Assembly (NCBI GenBank): GCA_963731665.1
Contig: CAVSWP010000012.1
Span: 62,001-126,000, forward strand
Reading direction: 5' to 3'
DNA from: Chersky-840 sp035604715
Lineage (GTDB): Bacteria; Actinomycetota; Acidimicrobiia; Acidimicrobiales; UBA8190
Length of the DNA stretch: 64,000 bases
Shown: in pieces, positions 34,686-42,845 of the stretch
How the letters are laid out: the number at the start of each line of letters is the position of its first letter
Numbering within the stretch: position 1 is the stretch's first letter
Program-made: the position numbers and the translations under genes
The notes under the pieces: generated by a model
The model's input: only the letters and a program-made list of their open reading frames with translations
Databases searched by the model: none
What the model was told of the DNA's origin: nothing

Positions 34686-37100
34686 TCATGCGGCTGCGGA
34701 GGTCGCGGTGGACGCGTTGACGCCGGCCTTTTTCCGACGATTGGCCCTTCCCATCACGAGAGCCACGGCGAGCCCCAGGGCGCTGCAGGCGGCCAGGACG
34801 ATGCCCACGGTGAAGGCCGTGGGCCAGTAGTGCAGCTCGATCGTGTGTCGTCCCGGGGGGACCACGGCTTGGAGCATCACCCCGGAGAACCGCTGGAGCT
34901 TCAAGGGTCGCCCGTCGATGCTGGCGTGCCAGCCCGGCACGTCGGTCAGCCGTAGCCGCAGGACCTCGGTGGTGGCCGAGTCGGTCTCGAGCTTCCACGA
35001 TGCCGGGTCGGGATGGGTGACCGGTACGGCCCGGCCGGCGGCGTCGGGTGACGGGAGGGCCCCGTCGGCAACCACCGGGGTCAGGGTGGCTGCGGCCGCC
35101 CCGGGGATCCGGTAGAGCGCCTCGTGGTCCCCGACCTCCAGATCGAAGACGGCCCCCTTGGGTCCCGGACTTCCATCCGGCTCGAGTACATAGCCGATCC
35201 CGAAACGACGGGCCACGGTGGCGTTGGTCACGTCGGGAGCAAAGATGTACTGCACGCCCCCCGCCTGTCCGGTGGCGGCCTGCCAGGAGTCGAAGTAGGC
35301 GTGCGGGACGACGGGGTCGTAGATGGCGAGCTCGTGGACCCGGTCGATGATGTTGACGTCGGGCACGATCCCGAGACTGGGGGAGACGGCCGAAGGTGTC
35401 CCGAATCCCACCAGGGATGACCCCACGGCGCGCGTCAGGGTCACTTCAGCTGGCGTCGGGCGCAGCACGGTCGAGCTCGATGACCACAAGGGTGCCCCCG
35501 CGCTGACCAAGAACGCCGTCTCGCACACGAGCAACGCCAGTCCCGCCCAACGGCCCACCCCAATCCGCGGCCATCGACCCAGTGCCTGGTGCCGGGGGAC
35601 ACGCTTGTGAACGGCACGGAGGACTGCCACCACGACCAGGCCAACCAGTGTCGCCACCACGGGCCAGATGAAGCTGTGGGCTCGGATGTGCGCCTGACGG
35701 GGGGCAAGGTGACCGCGCCCGACGGCCCACACGGCGGCCAGGACGAGGCCGGCGACGACGAAACCACCACCGACCCAGGCCCGGACAAGGGGTTTGGCGT
35801 GTGAACGGACGACGACGTCCATCCCGACGCCCGCCAGAACCGCGAGGGCGAAGTCCATCGGGAACAGGGCGTAATGCCACTGAACCTTCCCGATGAAGGG
35901 GAGGCTGTCGATGAACGAGAGAACGGGGGAGCCGAAGGCCACGACGGCCGCCCCCACGGCCACAACCCCGAGGGCGAAGACAGGCGGTCGGCGCCAGCGG
36001 ACCGCCAGGGCGGTGGCCGCCAGGACCAGGGCGATCACCCCCACATAGGCAGCGGTCTGGACGTAGTTGGCGGTCCAGTTGCCGAACCACGGGGCGCCGG
36101 CCACGGGAACCCCGTCGAACCCCTGGAAGATCACGTAGGTGAGGTCATGGAGGGGGAGTGGGTAGTCGACCTTCACCACACTGCGAGTGGACATGCCGGT
36201 GATCTGCACACCGGGGAGCACGAGCGGGGCGGCCAGGGCCACCCCAGCGACGGCAGCCACGGCGACGTCAAGGGCGGGGCGGACGACGGGCTTCTTGCCC
36301 CCCAGCGGAGATGCCCGCAGCGCGAAGAGCACGATGGCGAACACCGCCAACCCCGAAGCCATCACGATGCCTGTCTCTGGCATCCCGGCATATATGGCAA
36401 AGGCCACCACGACGGCGAGAAAGGCGATATCGCGAGCCCGGTGACGGCCCCTGACCACGAGGATGACGGCCGCGAACAGCCACCCGACCCAGGACATGAC
36501 CGATGCGTTGGGCCAACCGAGCCATCCCATGAACGACCCGCTCAATTCGAACACCGTGGCCGCCGTCACACAGCCCCACACATTGAGCCTCAGCACCCGG
36601 CCGAGGAAGTACACGCCCGTGCCGGCGATCACCTGGGTGACAAGAACCTGCACGGTGTACGCCAGGCGAAGAGGGAAGAGATAGCCGACCAGCGTGGGGA
36701 CGCTCAAGGGTGCGGACTGCCAGTTGAAGGCCAGGGGCATGCCGAGGACGCTGTAGGGGTTCCACAGGGGCAGGTGACCTTGGTGGACCTGGGTCCACAC
36801 CTGAGTCGACCACGGGATCAACGCCAGCATCTGATCCTCGGTGCCCCAGTTATGGACCACCTTGACCCCGGCATGCTGCGTCAGGCCAAGTTGCGACAAG
36901 ATGTCCGACGGGCCCAGGTAGATGCCGTGGATCAACGCCGGGGTCATGACCGCCACCGCTGCCGCCACCACCCACACCACTCCCAGGACGTCTCGTGCCC
37001 AGGGAGCGCCTCTTTGGCGCCGGGCCGGGCGGGCGAGCACGGGCGCCGCGGTTGCCGGAGGTGCCGGATCAGCGACCGTGGATGGGGTTGGCGATGGCAA
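34686..37100 (-). CDS. YfhO-family membrane protein, copy D
   Basis: This 804-residue paralogue has the full plan. A Pro/Ala-rich cytosolic start is followed by the first helix, IPWSTQVWTQVHQGHLPLWN, about a dozen membrane segments, a soluble exported part and the C-terminal beta-domain RLRLTDVPGWHASIDGRPL followed by the last helix. A TTG at 37100 with AAAGGG just upstream is the best start. The N-terminal parts of C and D are clearly different, but their last 180 residues are almost the same because of the 532-bp repeat. This copy is intact. Role inferred as polyprenyl-phosphate-sugar dependent glycosyl transfer, as for the other copies. Confidence 0.88.
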   Translation of the reverse strand: MPSPTPSTVADPAPPATAAPVLARPARRQRGAPWARDVLGVVWVVAAAVAVMTPALIHGIYLGPSDILSQLGLTQHAGVKVVHNWGTEDQMLALIPWSTQVWTQVHQGHLPLWNPYSVLGMPLAFNWQSAPLSVPTLVGYLFPLRLAYTVQVLVTQVIAGTGVYFLGRVLRLNVWGCVTAATVFELSGSFMGWLGWPNASVMSWVGWLFAAVILVVRGRHRARDIAFLAVVVAFAIYAGMPETGIVMASGLAVFAIVLFALRASPLGGKKPVVRPALDVAVAAVAGVALAAPLVLPGVQITGMSTRSVVKVDYPLPLHDLTYVIFQGFDGVPVAGAPWFGNWTANYVQTAAYVGVIALVLAATALAVRWRRPPVFALGVVAVGAAVVAFGSPVLSFIDSLPFIGKVQWHYALFPMDFALAVLAGVGMDVVVRSHAKPLVRAWVGGGFVVAGLVLAAVWAVGRGHLAPRQAHIRAHSFIWPVVATLVGLVVVAVLRAVHKRVPRHQALGRWPRIGVGRWAGLALLVCETAFLVSAGAPLWSSSSTVLRPTPAEVTLTRAVGSSLVGFGTPSAVSPSLGIVPDVNIIDRVHELAIYDPVVPHAYFDSWQAATGQAGGVQYIFAPDVTNATVARRFGIGYVLEPDGSPGPKGAVFDLEVGDHEALYRIPGAAAATLTPVVADGALPSPDAAGRAVPVTHPDPASWKLETDSATTEVLRLRLTDVPGWHASIDGRPLKLQRFSGVMLQAVVPPGRHTIELHYWPTAFTVGIVLAACSALGLAVALVMGRANRRKKAGVNASTATSAAA
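34706..35237 (-). repeat. 532-bp repeat, arm 2 (YfhO copy D 3' end)
   Basis: This is the inverted partner of 31765-32296. Arms have equal length and are almost identical, whereas the rest of these two genes is much more divergent. The 2.4 kb between the arms contains the FAD-oxidoreductase pseudogene, the SRPBCC gene, the regulator and the small membrane protein. Confidence 0.9.
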
Positions 37101-37307
37101 GGACTCGGCCCTTTGCGGAATTACGCTTGGGCTTGATCGGTCAGACAGCTCACCATGGTGGTGCTACATGGTCGTGGGCCGAGGGCGCCCACGACACCTT
37201 GCCAATGACCGCGCACAGCTCTTGAGGCTACTACAGGGCTTCGGTTTTACCGTAGGCGGGTCCGAGCGTCGGGAACGCCGAAAAGCCGGGCGTCGGGCGT
37301 CGGCAGG

Positions 37308-38033
37308 TCAACGTTGGACCGTTCCCACCAGGAAGAGGGACGAGCCCGTCTTCCAGCGACGCCGCAGCGCCAGTGACGCGCTACCCAGTCCGTAGAGAAG
37401 GTCGTTGACGAACCCCGGGAGGTCTGGGAACTCTGCGTCCTCACACAACGCGTCGCCCGCAGAGGTGGACTTACGGCGTGCCCGCACAGAGGCGAGCGGA
37501 ACCATCTCGGGAAAGAGGAAGCTGGTTTCGTGCACGACCAGGGGGAGCCCCTTCATGCAGTCGAGGAGAGTGTTCCGGTCGTAACGCCGGAAGTGACCCA
37601 GGGCCACATCCCACTGGGACCACAGCCGCGGCAGCGCGGGCACCGTGAGCAGCAGCGTGGACCCTGGTGCCATCTTGGCGACGAGGTTTTCCATGAAGAC
37701 CCGGTCTTCACGTTGGTGTTCGAGGACGTCCAGAAGCGTGACGAACTCGGCACCGCCGTAGTCCGCAGAGTCGCCCACGTCGGCGTCGGCGCCGTACCGC
37801 ACGCGCAGGAATTCCCGGAGCGATTCGATCGGCTCCACGAACCGATAGGTCGCCTCAGGCCGGTCCTCGCCCAGGAAGGTGCCGAGGAGCCCCGCTCCGG
37901 CCCCCACGTCCACCAGTTGGAAGGGACCCTCGGGGAGATAGCCACGCACGGCCCGCCATCGCAGCCGTTGCCAGAAGAATCGGCGTGAGTGCTCAATCTG
38001 GCGGCGGAGATGTGCTTCCAGTGCCTCGGTCAA
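37308..38033 (-). CDS. Class I SAM-dependent methyltransferase (GT2-paired, copy 1)
   Basis: From a TTG at 38033 the protein has 241 residues; a longer start at 38099 would overlap the upstream gene by about 100 bases and add non-family sequence. FQLVDVGAGAGLLGTFLG is motif I, VTLLDVLEHQREDRVFMENL is the motif around the active region, and STLLLTVPALPRLWSQWDVA, then GHFRRYDRNTLL are typical of the methyltransferases encoded beside glycosyltransferases. It overlaps the end of the GT2 gene. It probably modifies the lipid-linked sugar or glycan made by it. Substrate not known. Confidence 0.8.
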   Translation of the reverse strand: MTEALEAHLRRQIEHSRRFFWQRLRWRAVRGYLPEGPFQLVDVGAGAGLLGTFLGEDRPEATYRFVEPIESLREFLRVRYGADADVGDSADYGGAEFVTLLDVLEHQREDRVFMENLVAKMAPGSTLLLTVPALPRLWSQWDVALGHFRRYDRNTLLDCMKGLPLVVHETSFLFPEMVPLASVRARRKSTSAGDALCEDAEFPDLPGFVNDLLYGLGSASLALRRRWKTGSSLFLVGTVQR

Positions 38034-38967
38034 AGCGTCCCTCCAATCCGGCCAGCGAGATCCCCCGTGAATGGGAGAACACCACAAAGAGGACCACAAA
38101 ATTGCCCACAGCGAGGAACGACAAGATGAGGGTACAGATCAATGTTGCCGTTGCCCATCCGGGAATGGCGGCATGGGTGAACACCCGGATCACCACCACC
38201 GCCAGAGAGGCGAGGATACCGACTCCGAAGATGACGGAGAACGCGCCCAGGGCCCGCACGGCGATGCGGTCCGTGAAAGGCATGAGCATCCGGAGACCGT
38301 GCATCGACAAGCTGAACAGGTTCATGCGGGAGCGGCCGGCGTAGCGTTCGCCCCGCGGGCAGGGAACCGACGTCACCGGGATGTCCAGGCTTACCAACGA
38401 GGAGGAGTAGCAGAGGTCGAAATAGGGGTGGCGCAGCATCCGCCGAGCGAGCCACCCGCGGTACGCCGCGTAGTTGCCGCTGCGGACGGTCACGCCGGTC
38501 AGGGAGCGGAACATCAGACGGAAGAAGAAGTACATCGTCTTGAACTTGAAGGACTCCCGGCGCTTGGTGCGACGTGCCACACACAGCGTCCGACGCTTGT
38601 ATGGCTCCTCCAACAGTGGGGCCAGGAGGAAGGGAAGGTCCTCGGGGCGGTCCTCTCCATCGGCGTCCATCGTCACGATGAGATCGTCGTCATCGAACCC
38701 GGGCTCGATGGTGCGCAGGCCATAGACGATGGCTCGTTGGTGGCCCAGGTTGAAGGGCGGGCTCACCACGATCACGTCGTCGAAGGTACTGAGCCCCTTG
38801 ACCTCGTCATCGTTGTCCCCCGTGTCGTCAACGAACACGAAACGCACACGGCGAGCGACCGGCTCGGCCGCCTCCAGGACCTCGAGGACCTGCTTGCGCA
38901 GCATGGTGAACGCCACGACATCGGTGTAGCTGGGACAGACGATCCAGAGGCATTCAGGCACTGTCAA
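37993..38967 (-). CDS. Family-2 glycosyltransferase with two C-terminal membrane helices
   Basis: This 324-residue protein has the GT-A layout: LWIVCPSYT start, VFVDDTGDNDDE near the nucleotide site, and DDLIVTMDADGEDRPEDLPF with the D-x-D (DAD) motif. It then has RTKRRESFKFKTMYFFFRL and SGNYAAYRGWLARR. Two hydrophobic segments (FSVIFGVGILASLAVVVIRV and ATLICTLILSFLAVGNFVVLF) anchor it. The layout resembles polyprenyl-phosphate glycosyltransferases of the DPM/GtrB group. Starts possible at TTG (38967) or GTG (38961). It overlaps the paired methyltransferase gene. Confidence 0.88.
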   Translation of the reverse strand: MTVPECLWIVCPSYTDVVAFTMLRKQVLEVLEAAEPVARRVRFVFVDDTGDNDDEVKGLSTFDDVIVVSPPFNLGHQRAIVYGLRTIEPGFDDDDLIVTMDADGEDRPEDLPFLLAPLLEEPYKRRTLCVARRTKRRESFKFKTMYFFFRLMFRSLTGVTVRSGNYAAYRGWLARRMLRHPYFDLCYSSSLVSLDIPVTSVPCPRGERYAGRSRMNLFSLSMHGLRMLMPFTDRIAVRALGAFSVIFGVGILASLAVVVIRVFTHAAIPGWATATLICTLILSFLAVGNFVVLFVVFSHSRGISLAGLEGRFDRGTGSTSPPPD

Positions 38968-39360
38968 CGCGTGCTCTCAATGTCCGAGGTTGCCAGGATG
39001 TCGAGCTCCGGGCCCGACGCTGGTGTGGTGGCCAGTCCGGTCGCTTCCGCGTCCGAGCGCGCATCCCAAACAGGACAGGCACCGGTAGCCCGGCGACCAC
39101 GGCCAGCCCTTCGGCCCTCGATCAGCAAGCCTGCCCTCCCACGCTGCTCAGACACTCCAATGGTAATGGCTGCCCGGAGATAAGCGGGAAAAGGTCGTCG
39201 AGGGGCGGCCGGAAGGCGAGGCCGGTGGCGACGGTCATGGGCACTTTCCACCGCGCCGACAATCGGGATCTCACACGCGCGACACAGACGGTGTTGACGG
39301 GTCGGAAGGAGCTCAGTGATTCATCGACACCTCGGTGGCCAAGCGGTAGCTTGCTGGTTC
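38968..39360. other. Intergenic region without a recognised gene
   Basis: No protein-like frame. It separates the GT2 gene from a GT-C remnant transcribed the other way, so it may hold divergent promoters, but no clear boxes were seen. Confidence 0.35.
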
Positions 39361-40290
39361 ATGCCGCGCGCCGATCAGGTCGTCTTCGACGCCGACGCGA
39401 CGGAGCGTGCTCGCCCAGAGGCTCGGTGGAAATTGGAGGTGGGCTTCGCCCTCGTGCCGGTCCTGGCGGTCGCGCTCATCCTGTCGATCGTCGGGCGTCA
39501 TGCAGGCTGGCCGGGCAAACGACGAGTTTGCGAGTCAAGCCTTCGAGACGCAGATCTACTCCGCCCATTTTCGGCAGCTCGACTTCTTCCCGGTTTGGTC
39601 GACCAGCGGTGCTTTCGGGCTCGGTAGCCCGCTCCCGCTCTACTATCACAAGGCGTTCTTTGTGGTGTCCGGTACGGCGTACCTGATCCCGGGCGACATC
39701 AGGGCGACCCTCGTGCTGAGCCCCGGAGCCTTCATGGTTGTCGGCGTCTACGGCATGCGGACCGCATTGAGCGTGATAACCACGCGAAGAATGCTTATCA
39801 CCGTGGGGGAGCTGGGGCTGATCTTCACCAACTATGCGTCCACCGACTGGCTCGTTCGGGGTGACTTCGCCGAATTCTCAGCAATGATGCCGATTCCATG
39901 GGTTCTGTGGTGGTGCCACAAGTTGGTCACGACCGCGGCGGTGTCATCCGTGACCTTGCAGAGCTATGAAGAGCTTCTCACCTCCCACCGTTTAGCGGAG
40001 TCGTCTGCCTGCCACGGGTGCCACCCGATGTCCACAGCCAGGTACAGCGCTTCGGAGCCGGCGAAGACAACTTCGAGTCCGTGCAGTTCCGGATGACCGT
40101 GACGTGCAATCGGCCAACGGACGCTCGCTCTGACCATCAGCTACAACGCCGACACGACGATCACGGGGACCATCTCCAAGGAGAAGCACTCCCGGTGTCC
40201 ATCGGCACGACGGCAACGAATCCCTTCTGACGCTCCCGCCCTTCCAGTGGCTGTCCCGCATCGTGGTGCAAGTGACCTACGAGGCCGCAA
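39361..40290 (+). pseudogene. Remnant of a GT-C membrane glycosyltransferase
   Basis: The first frame starts at ATG 39361 with RWKLEVGFALVPVLAVALIL, a first membrane helix, and runs into an unlikely sequence at about 39515. A second frame then reads HFRQLDFFPVWSTSGAFGLG and PLPLYYHKAFFVVSGTAYLI, a GT-C-type loop and helix. LIFTNYASTDWLVRGDFAEF and SAMMPIPWVLWWCHKL follow up to about 39940. A third short piece near 40200-40290 reads DGNESLLTLPPFQWLSRIVV, like the C-terminal end of such proteins. The middle 1 kb or more is missing. I read it as a decayed gene with shifts and a large deletion. Confidence 0.6.
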
Positions 40291-40474
40291 CACCATGTGA
40301 TCCAACTGGGAGGTGGTCTTCTAGCCCCAAGGCTGGAGAGCGCTCCGGGTCATAGGTGGCTCGGGGGGGGCGAACGCACGGCTCCCCACCCAGGGTTCGC
40401 CGGATGTGTCGGGCGATCGTGGCGAAGCCCGTCGCCATGAGCGATGATTGCGACACCGAGAGCGGTCTCATCGA

Positions 40475-40837
40475 ATGGAGTTGGGGGGAGTCGTGGAGGA
40501 TCCAAGAGGATGGGCTGTGCTCGTCTTCATCCTTCTGGTGGGAGCAGGCGTCTGGCTTCTCACGACCAGCCCGGGCTTCGGTCTTCTTGCCCTCCTCGGG
40601 GGCCTCGGCCTTTGGGAGTTCGGCCGTCGGTCTCGCTACCGTCGCCGGTTACGGTTCCTCCCCCGACGTCGGCCGCCAGCTCGACCGGGGCCGGCCCGAA
40701 CGGTGTCGCCGGGTGCGCCGCGAGGGGCAGAGCGCCGCCCGTTGTGGAATCGTCCGCCGGGCGCCTCCTCACGGGCTCGCGGAGCGGCTCGGAGCGTGCC
40801 GGGGCGTCCGCCGCCACCGCCCCGAAGAAGGCCCTGA
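40475..40837 (+). CDS. Possible small membrane protein, doubtful
   Basis: The first half reads MELGGVVEDPRGWAVLVFIL and LTTSPGFGLLALLGGLGLWE, i.e. two hydrophobic stretches with a basic stop-transfer sequence RRSRYRRRLRF. The second half is Arg/Pro-rich and reads like an out-of-frame tail. The real gene could be shorter or frameshifted. There is no context to suggest a role. Confidence 0.3.
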   Translation: MELGGVVEDPRGWAVLVFILLVGAGVWLLTTSPGFGLLALLGGLGLWEFGRRSRYRRRLRFLPRRRPPARPGPARTVSPGAPRGAERRPLWNRPPGASSRARGAARSVPGRPPPPPRRRP

Positions 40838-40926
40838 ACGCGGGTCTGGAGGCCCTAAGGGGCGACCGAGCTATCGGGGGGGACCAGGCTTGGCGGGACC
40901 GGGGCGGCCCTCGCCGGCGCTTTCGC

Positions 40927-41679
40927 TCACCGCCGGCTGGCGACGGCGAACAGTGATTGTCCGCACGGGGGGCGGACCATGGCCTCGAGTCTCTTGGCCA
41001 GGGGTATGACGGTGCTGTCGTAAAGCGAGACCATGCGCGACCCACCGGCCGGCGCGTCGGCTCGCAGCACCCTGCCGTTGACGAACCAAGCGAAGTACCC
41101 CGGAAAGTTCACGTAGTAGGCCCTCAACACCGAGAAGCCGGCATCCTCCATCTTGACGACCAAGTCCTTCTTGCGGTACCGCCGAACATGGCCGACGCCG
41201 CGGTCCATGGCTCCGTAGATGCCCGGGAAGGCTGGAACGAGGACTGCAAGCGTGTCTCCGGGGTTCAACACCGAGGCTATTGATTCCAGGGCGGCGCCGT
41301 CGTCCTCGATGTGCTCGAGGACGTTGAAAGTCATGGCCGAGTCCACCTGCAGATCCCGGACGGCCTCGGCTGTGGCTGATCCGGTCAAGTTGCCGTGGAT
41401 CACGTGCACGTTCGGTCGTTGGCCGAAGCGATCGAGCAGGACTTGGACCAGCTCAGCGTCGATCTCGATCGCCACGGCACGCTCGCGGTCGAGGATGCAG
41501 CTGAACATGGTTCCACTGCCCGCGCCGACCTCGAGGACGCGTTTGCCCAAATAGGGCGCTGCCAAAGAGAAGATCCAGTCCCGGTAGTGGTGGGCACCTT
41601 CGAGAACCTCGAGCACTCGGCCCAACGTGGGCGAGTCCCGGTCGGTCACGCGGGCGCGATCGTCGTGGGGAGCGTCCAT
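40927..41679 (-). CDS. Class I SAM-dependent methyltransferase (GT2-paired, copy 2)
   Basis: This 250-residue protein has LGKRVLEVGAGSGTMFSCIL as motif I, AVAIEIDAEL with the acidic residue that holds the SAM ribose, VDSAMTFNVLEHIEDDGAAL, and TLAVLVPAFPGIYGAMDRGV followed by GHVRRYRKKDL. That last pattern is the same as in the methyltransferase at 37308-38033, so they are homologous. It lies 25 bases downstream of a GT2 gene on the same strand. The pair probably builds one lipid-linked or glycan modification. A longer C-terminal helix region with PPCGQSLFAVA ends it. Confidence 0.87.
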   Translation of the reverse strand: MDAPHDDRARVTDRDSPTLGRVLEVLEGAHHYRDWIFSLAAPYLGKRVLEVGAGSGTMFSCILDRERAVAIEIDAELVQVLLDRFGQRPNVHVIHGNLTGSATAEAVRDLQVDSAMTFNVLEHIEDDGAALESIASVLNPGDTLAVLVPAFPGIYGAMDRGVGHVRRYRKKDLVVKMEDAGFSVLRAYYVNFPGYFAWFVNGRVLRADAPAGGSRMVSLYDSTVIPLAKRLEAMVRPPCGQSLFAVASRR

Positions 41680-41704
41680 CCCGAAACCTCCCCGTCGCCG
41701 CTTG

Positions 41705-42409
41705 TTACCGGGGGGGCTTCCAGGAGCGATAGCGAAGAAGCGTCAGGATGGCCTTGGCGCCGTCCATGGCGGTGAGCTTCTTGCCTTCCTCCCGGGATCG
41801 CGCCGCGTATGTGATCGGGACCTCGAAGATCTTGTGCCCGAGCCGGAGAAGCTTTGCCGTGATCTCAGGTTCCAACTCGAAGCCCCGGGCCTGGAGGTGG
41901 AGGGAGCGGGCGATCTCGATGGGCATGATCTTGTAGCCCGTCTCCATGTCCGACAGGTAGCAGTTGTACAGGACATTGGTAATCAAGGTCACGAGACGGT
42001 TGCCCACGACATACCAGAAGCTGAACGCGGCGTGGCTGGAGAAGGACCGGGACCCGTACACGACCGTGGCTCGTTGGGTCTTCAGTGGCTCGAGCAGGAC
42101 CCCGTAATCCGCCGGTGAGTATTCGAGATCGGCATCTTGGATCAAGACGATCTGTCCACGGGCGTGCGTGAGGCCAGTGCGGATGGCGGCGCCTTTTCCA
42201 CCGTTGACGTCATGTCTGAACGCCCGAACGCGGTCTCCGTCGACCCGGCTCTGCATGACTTCCCACGTAGCATCACGGGACCCGTCGTCGATAAGGACGA
42301 TTTCCAGGTCCTCCGGCACCTTGAGGACGGCGTCGATGACGTGCTCGAGCGTCTGCCCTTCGTTGTACGCGGGAATCAGAACAGAGAGATACGGCCTTTC
42401 CACTCTCAC
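41705..42409 (-). CDS. Family-2 glycosyltransferase, dolichyl-phosphate mannose synthase-like
   Basis: The protein has about 234 residues, reading ERPYLSVLIPAYNEGQTLEH from the start. GTGs at 42409 and 42403 both follow a GGGAAGGGGGGG ribosome-binding site. Core motifs are LEIVLIDDGSRDATWEV, GGKGAAIRTGLTHARG, IVLIQDADLEYSPADYG (the D-x-D) and DMETGYKIMPIEIARSL. It lacks membrane helices, like soluble DPM1-type enzymes that move a sugar from a nucleotide donor to polyprenyl phosphate at the inner membrane face. It lies just upstream of the methyltransferase at 40927, which forms the second GT2-methyltransferase pair of the window. Confidence 0.92.
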   Translation of the reverse strand: MRVERPYLSVLIPAYNEGQTLEHVIDAVLKVPEDLEIVLIDDGSRDATWEVMQSRVDGDRVRAFRHDVNGGKGAAIRTGLTHARGQIVLIQDADLEYSPADYGVLLEPLKTQRATVVYGSRSFSSHAAFSFWYVVGNRLVTLITNVLYNCYLSDMETGYKIMPIEIARSLHLQARGFELEPEITAKLLRLGHKIFEVPITYAARSREEGKKLTAMDGAKAILTLLRYRSWKPPR

Positions 42410-42514
42410 CCCCCCCTTCCCCAGTCCTCGATTATAGGCAGCGGGGACTTCACTTCGATAGGGGTCGGAGACGGAATCACCGCACCCCAAACGAGCCAAA
42501 CGCCCAGGTCTGGT

Positions 42515-42802
42515 TCAGCTTTCGGCGGGTGGGACCGGCGCCGACGGGGTCGTGGCCGCCGGAGAGGAGCTGCGTCTCCCGACGGCAATGATGATCCCCG
42601 CCACCACGAACAGCACGACGGCGAGGCCTATGGCTGCCTCTCCACGACGCTTGCGGTGTGCCTGAACCCGGTGCAGGGGCCCCAGGAATGTCGGCAAAGA
42701 GTGTGCCGGCACGGTGAAGTAAATGATAGCGACGACCAAGGCCACCAGGCCGAGGACGCCGAGCACCGCGGTAAGCCATTTGATCGGAGTCATTTGAGGC
42801 AT
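42515..42802 (-). CDS. Small two-helix membrane protein
   Basis: A protein of about 95 residues has two membrane segments (WLTAVLGVLGLVALVVAIIY and AIGLAVVLFVVAGIIIAVG) separated by a short basic loop (HRVQAHRKRRGE), and a Ser/Pro-rich tail. It lies upstream of the GT2-methyltransferase pair on the same strand with a gap of about 100 bases. ATGs at 42802 and 42793 are alternative starts. No family is recognised; a helper for the membrane-bound glycosylation steps is only an inference. Confidence 0.6.
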   Translation of the reverse strand: MPQMTPIKWLTAVLGVLGLVALVVAIIYFTVPAHSLPTFLGPLHRVQAHRKRRGEAAIGLAVVLFVVAGIIIAVGRRSSSPAATTPSAPVPPAES

Positions 42803-42845
42803 CTTAGCCAATGAAATGTGGCTGCGTCTGCAATGCGGGCCACGT

